Of a stretch of DNA of 64,000 nucleotides, positions 7,724 to 16,604 are shown in pieces. Position 1 is the stretch's first letter. Every line of letters starts with the position of its first letter. The stretch lies in assembly GCF_014648175.1 (NCBI RefSeq), contig NZ_BMQP01000004.1, forward strand, positions 248,001-312,000, read 5' to 3'. The stretch is from Planobispora rosea (lineage in GTDB: Bacteria > Actinomycetota > Actinomycetes > Streptosporangiales > Streptosporangiaceae). The translations under genes and the position numbers were made by a program. The notes below the pieces were generated by a model. The model had not been told where the DNA came from, did no database searches, and worked only from the letters and a program-made list of their open reading frames with translations.

Positions 7724-10051
7724 TCAACTGCTTCCGGTGATGTGCTCCGGACGAACCGGCACTCGGGTGAGTGCGAGACCCGTGGCGTCGCGGATGGCCG
7801 CGACGATCGCGGGGGTGGAGGAGAGCGTGGGTGGCTCCCCGGCGCCGCGCAGGCCGTATGGGGCCCGCGGGTCGGCGTTCTCCAGGATTTCCAGGCGCAT
7901 CGGCGGCATGTCGAGGATGGTGGGGATCAGGTAGTCGGTGAACGACGGGTTGCGTACCTTCCCGTCGGCGACCACGATCTCCTCCATCACCGCCAGGCCG
8001 AGGCCCTGGGCGGTGCCGCCGTGGATCTGCCCCTCCAGCGAGAGGCGGTTGAGGATCTTGCCGACGTCCTGGACGGCGGCCAGCTCCACGACCTTCACCA
8101 GGCCGAGCTCGACGTCGACGTCCACCACGGCCCGGTGGACGCACAGGGCGAGCTGCGTGTGCGAGTCCCCCCGGCCGGTCACGGGATCCATGCCCGTGGT
8201 CGGCTCGTGGTGGTACTCGCGGGTCTCCTCGACGACGGCGTCGCCGAGGACGTCTTCGATGGCGGCGAGCACTCCCGCGCTCTCCGAGACGACCTTGCCG
8301 CCGACCAGCGACAGATCGCCGAGGGTGTCGAGGGGCCGGCCCAGCTTGGCGGCGGCCAGGGCGAACACACCCTCCCGCACGGCCCGGCAGGCCGTCATCA
8401 CCGCGCCGCCGGTCATGTAGGACTGGCGCGAGGCGGAGCTGGAGCCGGCGTCGCCGACCTGGTTGTCGGCCGGGTGGATGACGACCCGCTCGACTCCCAG
8501 CTCGGTGCGGGCGATCTGGGCCTCCAGGGTCACCAGGCCCTGGCCGACCTCGGCGGCGGCGGTGTGCACCAGCGCGACGGCCTCGCCGCCGATGACCTCC
8601 AGGCGGACCCGGGCGGTGGAGTAGTCGTCGAAGCCCTCGGAGAAGCAGATGTTCTTCAGGCCCACGCCGTACCCGACGCCGCGCCGCACGCCCTCGCCGT
8701 GAGTGGTCTGCGAGGCGCCGCCGGGCAGGTTGCGGATGTCGGACGGGTCCAGCGGCGGCGGCAGGGGAAGGTCCCGTGCCTGCTGGAGCATCTCGGCCAT
8801 CGGCAGCGGGGCCCAGACCACCTGGCCGGTGGCCAGCTCGCTGCCCTGGGAGGCGGCGTTGACCTGCCGGACGGTGACCGGGTCGAGCCCGCACGCCTCG
8901 GCGAGCTTGTCCATCATCGACTCGTAGGCGAAGCACGCCTGCACCGCGCCGAAGCCGCGCATCGCGCCGCACGGCGGGTTGTTGGTGTAGACGCCGTAGG
9001 CGTCGATCCTGATGTTCGGGATGACGTACGGTCCCACGCCGAGCGAGGCGGCGTTGCCGACCACGTTCATCGTCGCGGAGGTGTAGGCGCCGCCGTCCAG
9101 GAGGATCTCCACGTCGGCGTAGAGGATCCTCCCGTCCTTCGTGGCGCCGTACTCGTAGCGCATCTCGGCCGGGTGGCGGTGCACGTGGCCGAAGAACGAC
9201 TCGTACCGGTTGTAGACGATCTTGACGGGCCTGCCGGTGCGCAGCGCGAGCATGGCCGCGTGGATCTGCATCGACAGGTCCTCGCGCCCGCCGAAGGCCC
9301 CGCCGACGCCCGAGAGCGTCATGCGGATCTTCTCCTCGGGCAGGCCCAGGCAGGGGGCGATCTGCGCCAGGTCGTTGTGCATCCACTGGGTGGCCACGTA
9401 CAGGTCCACGCCGCCGTCCTCGGCGGGTACGGCCAGGCCGGACTCCGGTCCGAGGAACGCCTGGTCCTGGATGCCCACCTGGTACTCGCCGGAGACGACC
9501 ACCTCGGCGCGGGCCTTGGCGGCCTCGACGTCGCCGACCCGGACCGGCTGGTGGCGGGCGAGGTTGCCGCGCGGCTGGACCTGCGGGTAGGTCGGGTCGA
9601 AGGCGGCCCGGCGGGCGTCGGTGAGCGGCTCCAGGACCTCGTACCCGATCCGGATCTTCTCCATCGCCCGGCGCGCGGTCTCCGGGTGGTCGGCCGCGAC
9701 CAGCGCGATCGGCTCGCCCTGGTGGCGCACCTCATCGAAGGCCAGGACCGGCTGGTCCCAGGTGTGGTCCAGGCCGAAGTGCTTGCGGCCCGGGACGTCC
9801 TCGTGGGTGAGCACCGCCGCCACGCCGGGGTGGGCCAGCGCCTCGGAGACGTCGATCGAGACGATCTTCGCGCGGGGGTGCGGGCTGCGCAGCGTCGCGC
9901 CCCAGAGCATGCCGTCGATCCACAGGTCGGAGGAGTAGGCGAACTCGCCCTTGACCTTCAGCGTCCCGTCGGGGCGCAGCGGGCTGTCGCCCACTCCCCC
10001 GGTCCCGGGGGCCGCGATGTCACGCGGCGCGCGCACCGGCGTGGCGCTCAT
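7724..10051 (-). CDS. xanthine dehydrogenase, molybdenum-binding subunit
   Basis: 775 aa, the size of the large subunit in three-subunit molybdenum hydroxylases. Cofactor-binding segments are GVGGAFGGRED (about 245-255), GAMRGFGAVQ, EVGQGLVTLEAQ and the C-terminal RGAGEPPTL that carries the catalytic glutamate. It oxidises hypoxanthine/xanthine to urate at the molybdenum centre together with the FAD and 2Fe-2S subunits. The ATG at 10051 has AAGGAGG just upstream. A 15-bp sequence around the start (tctcggctcacga) is present twice between it and the upstream deaminase gene. Operon with genes 10084-14603. Confidence 0.92.
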   Translation of the reverse strand: MSATPVRAPRDIAAPGTGGVGDSPLRPDGTLKVKGEFAYSSDLWIDGMLWGATLRSPHPRAKIVSIDVSEALAHPGVAAVLTHEDVPGRKHFGLDHTWDQPVLAFDEVRHQGEPIALVAADHPETARRAMEKIRIGYEVLEPLTDARRAAFDPTYPQVQPRGNLARHQPVRVGDVEAAKARAEVVVSGEYQVGIQDQAFLGPESGLAVPAEDGGVDLYVATQWMHNDLAQIAPCLGLPEEKIRMTLSGVGGAFGGREDLSMQIHAAMLALRTGRPVKIVYNRYESFFGHVHRHPAEMRYEYGATKDGRILYADVEILLDGGAYTSATMNVVGNAASLGVGPYVIPNIRIDAYGVYTNNPPCGAMRGFGAVQACFAYESMMDKLAEACGLDPVTVRQVNAASQGSELATGQVVWAPLPMAEMLQQARDLPLPPPLDPSDIRNLPGGASQTTHGEGVRRGVGYGVGLKNICFSEGFDDYSTARVRLEVIGGEAVALVHTAAAEVGQGLVTLEAQIARTELGVERVVIHPADNQVGDAGSSSASRQSYMTGGAVMTACRAVREGVFALAAAKLGRPLDTLGDLSLVGGKVVSESAGVLAAIEDVLGDAVVEETREYHHEPTTGMDPVTGRGDSHTQLALCVHRAVVDVDVELGLVKVVELAAVQDVGKILNRLSLEGQIHGGTAQGLGLAVMEEIVVADGKVRNPSFTDYLIPTILDMPPMRLEILENADPRAPYGLRGAGEPPTLSSTPAIVAAIRDATGLALTRVPVRPEHITGSS

Positions 10052-10083
10052 GCGTCCTCCTTCTCGGCTCACGACCTCTCGGC

Positions 10084-11493
10084 TCACGAGTGGACCTCCT
10101 TGGCGGCGGTGAAGCCCTGCTCCTCGGCCAGGCGCAGCAGGCGGCGGTGGGCCCGGCCGCCGGCGCGGCCGAGCGCGTCCTGGGAGACCGTGCGCAGCTC
10201 GTCGTCCTCGACGATCGTCTCCCCGCCCACCAGCAGGCGGGCCAGCGGCGGCTGGGCGGTGGCGAAGACCAGGGTGGCGACCGGGTCGGTGATCGCCGAG
10301 GCGAAGGCGCCGTCGGTGCGCCACAGGGCGATGTCGGCGAGCTTGCCCGGCTCCAGGGTGCCCAGTTCGGCGTCCCGGCCGAGGTTCTTGGCGCCGCCGA
10401 GGGTGGCCATCTCCAGGGCCTGGCGGGCGGTCAGCGCGGTGGGGCCGTACCTGGCCCGCTGGAAGAGCATGGCCTGGCGCATCTCACCGGAGAGCGTGGT
10501 CAGTTCGGAGGAGGCGTTGCCGTCCACGCCGAGGCCGACGATCGCACCCCGCGCGAGCATCTCCGAGACCCGGGCGATGCCCGCGCCGAGGCGCCCGTTG
10601 GAGCTGGGGCAGTGCGCCGAGCCGGTGCCGGTCTGGGCGAAGACGTCGATGTCGGCGTCGCTCAGGTGGACGGCGTGGGCGAACCACACGTCGGGGCCGA
10701 GCCAGCCGAGCTTCTCCATGTAGTCGACCGGGCGCATGCCCACCTGCGCGAGCAGGTGCTCCTCCTCGTCGAGGGTCTCGGCCAGGTGGGTGTGCAGGCG
10801 CACGCCCTTGGTCCGGGCCAGTTCGGCGGCCTCGACCATCAGCTCGGCGCTGACCGAGAACGGCGAGCACGGGCCGATCGCCACGCGCAGCTTCGAGGAG
10901 AAGGAGGCGTCGTGGTAGGTGTCCACGGCCGTGGCGCTCTCGGCGAGGATCTCCTCGTGCTTCTCCACCACCACGTCCGGCGGCAGGCCGCCCCTCGACT
11001 GCCCCCGGTCCATCGAGCCGCGCACCGGGTGGAAGCGGATGCCCAGCTCCCGGGCGGCCTCGATCTCCGCGGCGAACAGGTCTCCGCGGCCCTTGGGGAA
11101 GACGTAGTGGTGGTCGGAGGAGGTGGTGCAGCCGGACAGGGCCAGGAAGCCCAGCCCCGCCCCGGCCGCGTCCCTGACGACCTCGGCGTCCATCGCGGCC
11201 CACACCTGGTAGAGCGCGACCAGCCACTCGAACAGCGTGGCGTCCTGCGCGAGCCCCTGGGAGGCCCACTGGTACAGGTGGTGGTGGGTGTTGACCAGGC
11301 CGGGGGTGGCCAGGCAGCCGGTGCCGTCGATCCGGGTGGCGCCCGGGATCGCCGGGGCAGGACCGGCCCCGAGCGCCACGATCTTGTCGTCCTCGATGTG
11401 GACGAAGCCGGAGGGGATCTCCGGGCCGGCCACCGGGGCGATGTAGGCGTTCTCGATCAGGACGGTACGGGGCCCGCCCGGGGAGCCGCTCAT
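10084..11493 (-). CDS. 8-oxoguanine deaminase-like amidohydrolase
   Basis: 469 aa amidohydrolase-superfamily protein. Zinc ligands are visible in NTHHHLYQW, HTHLAET and HAVHL, with GLGVDGNAS carrying the terminal aspartate. The THHHLYQ/SSDHHYVFPKG pattern is that of the 8-oxoguanine deaminase group (8-oxoguanine to urate plus ammonia), related to guanine deaminase and atrazine chlorohydrolase-type enzymes. Its gene is wedged between the 2Fe-2S and molybdenum subunit genes of xanthine dehydrogenase, overlapping the former by 4 bp, so it is coexpressed with urate production. Either guanine or 8-oxoguanine deamination would fit the pathway; the motif pattern favours the latter. Confidence 0.83.
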   Translation of the reverse strand: MSGSPGGPRTVLIENAYIAPVAGPEIPSGFVHIEDDKIVALGAGPAPAIPGATRIDGTGCLATPGLVNTHHHLYQWASQGLAQDATLFEWLVALYQVWAAMDAEVVRDAAGAGLGFLALSGCTTSSDHHYVFPKGRGDLFAAEIEAARELGIRFHPVRGSMDRGQSRGGLPPDVVVEKHEEILAESATAVDTYHDASFSSKLRVAIGPCSPFSVSAELMVEAAELARTKGVRLHTHLAETLDEEEHLLAQVGMRPVDYMEKLGWLGPDVWFAHAVHLSDADIDVFAQTGTGSAHCPSSNGRLGAGIARVSEMLARGAIVGLGVDGNASSELTTLSGEMRQAMLFQRARYGPTALTARQALEMATLGGAKNLGRDAELGTLEPGKLADIALWRTDGAFASAITDPVATLVFATAQPPLARLLVGGETIVEDDELRTVSQDALGRAGGRAHRRLLRLAEEQGFTAAKEVHS

Positions 11494-11963
11494 GACGCGG
11501 CCGCCTTGCGGGCCGCGGCGAGCCGTACCGCGTCGAGGATCTTCTCGTAGCCGGTGCACCGGCACAGGTTGCCCGCCAGGGCCTCGCGGATCTCGGCGTC
11601 CGAGGGCTGCGCGACCCGCTCGATCAGGTCGTGCGCCTGGACGACGAGGCCGGGGGTGCAGAAGCCGCACTGCACGGCTCCGCACTCCACGAACGCCTCC
11701 TGGACCGGGTCGAGCCGGTCGCCGTCGGCCAGGCCCTCGACCGTGCGGACCTCGCGGCCCTCGGCCTGCCCGGCCGCGACCAGGCAGGCGCAGACCGGGG
11801 TGCCGTCGAGATAGACGGTGCAGGAACCGCACTCGCCCTGCTCGCAGGCGTTCTTGGAGCCGGGCAGGCCCATGCGCTCGCGCAGCACGTACAGGAGGCT
11901 CTCGCCCTCCCACACGTCGTCGGCCGTCTCCCGGCGCCCGTTCACGGTGAAGGTGACGCGCAT
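11490..11963 (-). CDS. xanthine dehydrogenase, 2Fe-2S subunit
   Basis: 157 aa. Both [2Fe-2S] clusters are intact: C40, C45, C48 and C60 (plant-ferredoxin-like domain), then C99, C102, C134 and C136 (helical domain). It passes electrons from the molybdenum centre to FAD. GGAGGG precedes the ATG, which overlaps the stop of the FAD-subunit gene by one base set (ATGA); the stop overlaps the deaminase start in the same way. Tight overlaps imply coordinated translation of the complex. Confidence 0.94.
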   Translation of the reverse strand: MRVTFTVNGRRETADDVWEGESLLYVLRERMGLPGSKNACEQGECGSCTVYLDGTPVCACLVAAGQAEGREVRTVEGLADGDRLDPVQEAFVECGAVQCGFCTPGLVVQAHDLIERVAQPSDAEIREALAGNLCRCTGYEKILDAVRLAAARKAAAS

Positions 11964-12838
11964 CAGCCGGCCCTCCTTTCGAAGTGTCCGGACCGGAACT
12001 CGTTCCAGGCCCAGGTCAGGGTGCGGCGCGCCATCACGCCGATGGCGTGGCGGCGGTAGTCGGCGGTGCCGCGCACGTCGTCGATCGGGGAGGCGGCCGC
12101 CGCGGCCAGCTCCCCGAAGCGGGCGAGCACCGCGGGGTCGAGCCGGGCGTCCCAGTCGAGCTCGGCGGCGAGGAACTCCTCTGCGGCCAGGGCCCGGCGG
12201 GGAGTCGGGGCGGCCGAGCCGATGCCGGTGCCGACCCGGCGCTCGACGGGGTGCAGCGCGATCGCGAAGGAGCAGACCGCGATCACCATGGCGTTGCGGG
12301 TGCCGACCTTGGAGAAGTACTGCGGGCCGGTGGCCGGGCTCATCCGGAAGGCCCGGATCAGCTCGTCCGGCTCCAGCGCGCTGCGCTTGACGCCGAGGTA
12401 GAACTCGGCGGCCGGGATCATCCGCACGCCGCGGGCGGCGGACTCGACCTCGATGACCGCGTCCCCGGCCAGCAGCGGCGGGTGGCTGTCCCCGGCGGGC
12501 GAGGCCGCGCCGAGGTTGCCGCCCACCGTGCCCCGGTTGCGGATCTGGGGCGAGCCGACCGTACGCGCGGCCTGCGCGAGACCGGGCAGCCGGTTCCCGA
12601 GCTCGGCGATCAGCCGCACGTACGGTACGCCCGCGCCGACTCTGAGCCGGCCGTCCTCTTCGCAGGTCCACTCGGCCAGCTCGGCGACCCGGTTCAGGTC
12701 CAGCAGCGCGGCCGGGCGGTGCAGGTCGAAGTTGAGCTCGACCATCACGTCGGTGCCGCCCTGGATGGGCACCGCCTCCGGCCGGTCCGCCTTGGCGGCC
12801 AGCGCCTCCGCCCACGTGGTGGGCCTCAGGAAATCCAT
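11963..12838 (-). CDS. xanthine dehydrogenase, FAD-binding subunit
   Basis: 291 aa, the standard size of the CutM/CoxM-type medium subunit. The FAD-binding loops are PIQGGTDVM (about 26-34) and GNLGAASPAGDSHPP (about 108-122). It accepts electrons from the iron-sulfur subunit and passes them to NAD or another acceptor. The ATG at 12838 begins the conserved MDFLRP; a GTG nine bases upstream overlapping the uricase stop is possible. Fourth gene of the uricase operon. Confidence 0.92.
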   Translation of the reverse strand: MDFLRPTTWAEALAAKADRPEAVPIQGGTDVMVELNFDLHRPAALLDLNRVAELAEWTCEEDGRLRVGAGVPYVRLIAELGNRLPGLAQAARTVGSPQIRNRGTVGGNLGAASPAGDSHPPLLAGDAVIEVESAARGVRMIPAAEFYLGVKRSALEPDELIRAFRMSPATGPQYFSKVGTRNAMVIAVCSFAIALHPVERRVGTGIGSAAPTPRRALAAEEFLAAELDWDARLDPAVLARFGELAAAAASPIDDVRGTADYRRHAIGVMARRTLTWAWNEFRSGHFERRAG

Positions 12839-12843
12839 CGTCG

Positions 12844-13743
12844 TCACTCCCAGGCGAAGCAGGCGTCGGGGGCGTCGTCGGCGAGCACGCTGCCCTCGAT
12901 CAGCCCGTAGGGGCGGTCGGCCGCGTAGAAGACCTCGTTGGGGTTGTCCATCCCGAAGGGCTCCAGGTCGACCAGGAAGTGGTGCTTGTTCGGCATCGCC
13001 ATCCGCACCTCGCAGACCTCCCGGCGGGCGTTCAGCACCCGCTCGCCCATGGCGTGGAGGGTCTGCTGCAGGGAGAGGCTGTGGGTCTCGGCGAAGGCCT
13101 CCAGCAGGCGGCGCCGTACCTCGGCGTAGGACTCGCCGAAGTCGCGGGACCCGCCGGAGGGGGAGTCGTCCGGGACGTGCCGCCACCGCGCGGAGACGGC
13201 GGTGGCGAGGATGCGGTCGGTGGTCGGCTTCAGCGTGGTGTACTCGTCCTCGATGTAGCCGTGGAACTCCGAGCCGGTCGAGTTGAGCACGACCAGGTCC
13301 CGCAGGCCGGAGACCACGGTGGTGCGGCCGTCGCGGTCGTGGTGGACGACGCAGGTGCGGACCTCCCGGCCGGAGCGGACGAAGGAGTGCCGCTCGTCGC
13401 GCCCGTCGGAGACCGGGATGCGGTCCCAGAAGTACTCCTCGATCTCCACGCGGGCGTGGTGGATGGAGGGCTGGGAGCCGACGTAGTGCCGGGCCAGCAG
13501 GAGCGCGAAGTCCTCGATCTCGCCGACGCCGTGCTTCCTGGCGAAGGCGTAGGCGGTGTTCTTCTGCGTGTCCGTCGGCAGCACCGCGGCGTTGTCGCCG
13601 GTCAGGTGCACGTCCTCCATGGCGCCCGAGAGCGCGGAGCTGACGTTGATGTCCTTGATGTGGTGGACCGCTCCGTCCCGGACGACGCGGACCACGCGGG
13701 TCTCCGCCTTGCCGTAGCGGTTGGGCCCGAGAACGACCTTCAT
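12844..13743 (-). CDS. pucL: urate oxidase (uricase)
   Basis: 299 aa cofactor-free uricase. The catalytic lysine-threonine pair is seen as K12 near the N-terminus and T57 in PTDTQKN; the second T-fold repeat contains NSTGSEFHGY and the conserved NKHHFLVDL. It oxidises urate to 5-hydroxyisourate with oxygen. Three bases separate its start from the HIU hydrolase stop, so it is in the same operon and the next two enzymes of the pathway are encoded immediately upstream. Confidence 0.95.
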   Translation of the reverse strand: MKVVLGPNRYGKAETRVVRVVRDGAVHHIKDINVSSALSGAMEDVHLTGDNAAVLPTDTQKNTAYAFARKHGVGEIEDFALLLARHYVGSQPSIHHARVEIEEYFWDRIPVSDGRDERHSFVRSGREVRTCVVHHDRDGRTTVVSGLRDLVVLNSTGSEFHGYIEDEYTTLKPTTDRILATAVSARWRHVPDDSPSGGSRDFGESYAEVRRRLLEAFAETHSLSLQQTLHAMGERVLNARREVCEVRMAMPNKHHFLVDLEPFGMDNPNEVFYAADRPYGLIEGSVLADDAPDACFAWE

Positions 13744-13746
13744 GTG

Positions 13747-14073
13747 CTAGCTCCCTCGATACGTCGAATAGGCGAACGGGTTGAGCAGCAACGGCACGTG
13801 GTAATGCTCATCCGGGTCGTCGATCGTGAAGGTGATGACCACTTCCGGGTAGAAGGCGGTCACCCCCCGCTCGGCGAAGTAGGCGCCGGTGCCGAACACC
13901 AGCCGGTGGACGCCCGCCCCCGGCGACCAGCCCGAGAGCCGGCCGTCGGCGTCGGTGCGCCCTTCCGCGGCCACCGCTCCGCCGTCGGCGCCTGATCCGC
14001 TCTCCAGCCGTACGGCGACGCCCGCCGCGGGCCTGCCGAGCGCCGCGTCCAGCACGTGTGTGGACAGGCTCAT
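13747..14073 (-). CDS. pucM: 5-hydroxyisourate hydrolase (transthyretin-like)
   Basis: 108 aa, one transthyretin-like beta-sandwich. It carries the N-terminal STHVLD with the active-site histidine and ends with the diagnostic tetrapeptide YRGS. It hydrolyses 5-hydroxyisourate to OHCU. Its start overlaps the OHCU decarboxylase stop by 4 bp. Residues 26-42 form a slightly long Ala/Gly-rich loop compared with typical homologues. Confidence 0.94.
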   Translation of the reverse strand: MSLSTHVLDAALGRPAAGVAVRLESGSGADGGAVAAEGRTDADGRLSGWSPGAGVHRLVFGTGAYFAERGVTAFYPEVVITFTIDDPDEHYHVPLLLNPFAYSTYRGS

Positions 14074-14603
14074 GACTGGTCCCCCAGCAGCTTCGCCATG
14101 CGCAGACGGGTTATCTTGGCGAGTTCCGCGCGGACCACCCCGCGTTCGGCGTCCTCGTCGTTCTGCAGCCGCTCCCGCAGGCGGGTGAGCATCTCCTCGG
14201 CCGACAGGCCGGTGGCGCAGATCAGGTAGACGTGGCCGAAGCGCTCCTCGTAGGCGAGGTTCCCCTCGGCGAGCCCGTCGAGCACGGCCCGCGCGGCCGC
14301 GTCCACCCCGGACTGCTCCTGACGGGACCAGGCCGACTCCCGGCCGCCCCCGCCGGCGCGCTCCCCGATGCGGGGGTGCGCCGAGAGCGCCTCCAGCACG
14401 TCGGACCAGTCCAGGTCGTTCACGGCGGCGTCGGCCACCGCGGTCAGCTGGGCGAGGTCGCGGTAGGGGCGCAGCGCCGCCACGGTACGGGCGAAGGCCC
14501 GGGACGCGCAGCACGTCAGCAGTTCGGCCTCGGCGTCGGCGAGGCCGAGCGCGTTGAAGCCGGCCAGCCTCGCGGCCGGCGCTGCGGATTTCACGTTCGG
14601 CAT
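14070..14603 (-). CDS. OHCU decarboxylase
   Basis: 177 aa all-alpha OHCU decarboxylase. The signature SAHPRIGER contains the catalytic histidine H76, with the E/Q cluster SRQEQSGV following. It decarboxylates 2-oxo-4-hydroxy-4-carboxy-5-ureidoimidazoline to S-allantoin. First gene of the purine operon. The ATG at 14603 is 6 nt after a TGTACT box, so the operon probably starts as a leaderless message; no ribosome site is seen. Confidence 0.93.
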   Translation of the reverse strand: MPNVKSAAPAARLAGFNALGLADAEAELLTCCASRAFARTVAALRPYRDLAQLTAVADAAVNDLDWSDVLEALSAHPRIGERAGGGGRESAWSRQEQSGVDAAARAVLDGLAEGNLAYEERFGHVYLICATGLSAEEMLTRLRERLQNDEDAERGVVRAELAKITRLRMAKLLGDQS

Positions 14604-14608
14604 GGCAG

Positions 14609-14657
14609 CAGTACACACACCGGCGCCCGGCACGGTCCAGCAGCAAGAACTCCGAAG
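14609..14657 (-). promoter_or_regulatory. promoter/operator of the uricase-xanthine dehydrogenase operon
   Basis: Minus strand: CTTCGGAGTTCTTGC, TGCTGGACC, 17-bp spacer, GTGTACTG, then 5 nt to the ATG of OHCU decarboxylase. It matches the element at 1835-1883 in both blocks and in spacing. It lies in the 163-bp divergent gap shared with pucR, whose product is the obvious candidate to bind here. Confidence 0.68.
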
Positions 14658-14766
14658 TGGGTCAGGGCTTCACCCGTTGTTTTCGTGTCATGCTCCAAGA
14701 CGCCGCCGCCCGCGTGTCGTCTCCGTACATGTCGGCTACCCTCACCGCCGAGGGACGGAGGCCCGC

Positions 14767-16350
14767 ATGCGACTGAGCGCGCTCTTGGAGATGACCGAGC
14801 TGGGGCTGTCGCCGGTCACGGGCCGCGATGAGCTGGACCGGGCGATCCGCTGGGTCGTCACCACCGACCTGCTCGACCCGGGCCGCTACCTCAGCGGCGG
14901 CGAGCTGGTGCTGACCGGGCTGGTCTGGCGGCAGAGCCCCGAGGACAGCGAGCGGTTCGTGCGCAGCCTGGTCAACGCCGGGGTGTCCGCGGTGGGGGCC
15001 GGTGACACCCGGTGGGGCGAGATACCCGGCGACCTCGTCGAGGCCTGCCGCCGGCACCGGATGCCGCTGTTCCACGTGCCGCAGGAGATGTCGTTCGCCG
15101 AGGTCACCGAGCACATCGTGCGGCGGCTCTCGGCCGCCAGGGCTCACGACATGACGGCCGTGCTCGACCGGCACCGCCGGCTCGTGGCGGGCGCCACCGC
15201 GGGCTCGGGCCTGGACCCGGTGCTCCGCCTGCTCGGCCACGACCTGGGCATGCCGTGCTGGGTGCTCACCCCGGCCGGGCGCGTGGTGGCCGGCTCGCAC
15301 CCGCTGCCCGAGGGCATGGCCCCGCTGCTGGCCCGCGGCTTCCTGACCGCCAAGCGCATGCCGTGCGCGCTGCGCGGCATCGAGCGGAGCGACGCCGGGA
15401 GATATTCGATCTTCCCGGTGGACGAGCAGACGACCCCCCGGGTCGCCGACTGGTTCCTGGCCTTCCAGGGCTCCTTCGAGGACTGGCCGGAGGAGCGGCG
15501 GGCGCTGGCCGGGGAGCTGGCGGCGGTGGTCGCGCTGGAGCGCGCCCGGCTGGACGACCGGCTCAGCCCCAAGGGACGCATCGCCCAGGAACTGGTGCAG
15601 CTCGTCGTCTCCGACGGCAAGCCCAGCGACATCCTGCCCCGGCTCCAGGTCACCGGCCTGACCTCCGACCCGGACGCCGACCCGGACGCCGGCCCGGGCG
15701 TCGGCGGCGGGCGGGGTTTCGTGGCGGTGGCCGCGGCCGCGCACGGCGCGCTGCGCCCCGGCGAGCTGCGGGTCGTGGTCAAGGAGATCCTCAACCGCTC
15801 GTGCGCGTCCCCGGTGGTCGGCGTGGCAGGGGAGGAGGTCATCGCGCTCCTGCCCGCCCCGGAGTCCGACATCACCGCCGAGGTGCGCGAGGCGGTGCGG
15901 GCGCTGGCGCCGGGCCTGGGAACCGGCGCGCTCACCGTGGGCGTCAGCGGGATCGCCCCGGTCGACGGGCTGCGCGGCGCGGTCGAGGAGGCCCGCTACG
16001 CCCGCCGGATGGCCGAGGGCCGCGCCGAGCCCGACGCGGTCGTGGGCCACGACGAGCTGGCCACCCACGTGCTGCTGCTCGCCTCGGTCCCCGACGACGT
16101 CCGGCACATGTTCCGGGTCCGGCTGCTGGACCCGCTGCGCGGTTACGACCAGGTGCACCGCGCCGACCTGGTGCGCACGCTGGAGGCGTTCCTGCAGGTG
16201 TCGGGATCGTGGACGAAGTGCGCGGAGATCCTGCACGTCCACGTCAACACGCTGCGCTACAGGATCCAGCGGATCCAGGACCTGACCGGCCGGGACCTGT
16301 CGCGACTGGAGGATCGTGTGGACTTCTTCCTGGCGCTGCGGCTGGGTTAG
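14767..16350 (+). CDS. pucR: PucR-family purine catabolism regulator
   Basis: 527 aa. Residues about 1-125 are the PucR N-terminal domain (LSALLEMTELGLSPVTG start), the middle holds a GGDEF-like/CdaR-type segment, and residues about 465-525 are the PucR C-terminal helix-turn-helix (VHVNTLRYRIQRIQDLTG, the family hallmark). GGACGGAGG precedes the ATG. It is divergent from the uricase operon and is therefore predicted to sense a purine or ureide and control that operon and, through the shared promoter element, the hyi operon. Its last 14 codons are duplicated downstream of the stop. Confidence 0.92.
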   Translation: MRLSALLEMTELGLSPVTGRDELDRAIRWVVTTDLLDPGRYLSGGELVLTGLVWRQSPEDSERFVRSLVNAGVSAVGAGDTRWGEIPGDLVEACRRHRMPLFHVPQEMSFAEVTEHIVRRLSAARAHDMTAVLDRHRRLVAGATAGSGLDPVLRLLGHDLGMPCWVLTPAGRVVAGSHPLPEGMAPLLARGFLTAKRMPCALRGIERSDAGRYSIFPVDEQTTPRVADWFLAFQGSFEDWPEERRALAGELAAVVALERARLDDRLSPKGRIAQELVQLVVSDGKPSDILPRLQVTGLTSDPDADPDAGPGVGGGRGFVAVAAAAHGALRPGELRVVVKEILNRSCASPVVGVAGEEVIALLPAPESDITAEVREAVRALAPGLGTGALTVGVSGIAPVDGLRGAVEEARYARRMAEGRAEPDAVVGHDELATHVLLLASVPDDVRHMFRVRLLDPLRGYDQVHRADLVRTLEAFLQVSGSWTKCAEILHVHVNTLRYRIQRIQDLTGRDLSRLEDRVDFFLALRLG

Positions 16351-16410
16351 GAGGATCGTGCGGACTTCTGCCCGGCGTCGCGGCCGGGTTGGGAGGATCG
16401 TACGAACCTG
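16308..16410. repeat. 42-bp tandem duplication of the pucR 3' end
   Basis: Imperfect copies begin at 16308, 16350 and 16392 (third partial), each opening with ggaggatcgt. The pucR stop codon is the TAG at the boundary of copies 1 and 2; the equivalent point of copy 2 reads TGG. Copy 2 in frame would encode a degraded version of the last 14 residues. The remaining gap to 16604 holds a TAAAAT box at 16590 just before nfo. Confidence 0.8.
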
Positions 16411-16604
16411 CGCTCCCGGCCTTGACCGGGGACAGGTCCGGAAATCTATCCTCATCGGCAGCACGAAGGCAGAGAGCCGCCGCTCCCTCCGGGGAGCGGA
16501 CCGTCTCCGGGGAGCGGGCGGGGGTCGTCACTCACACCCTTCTCCCGTCCCTCCCCGAGTCGTTCCCCCGAGCTGTCGGCCGCGGCGACTAAAATCGACG
16601 CACC

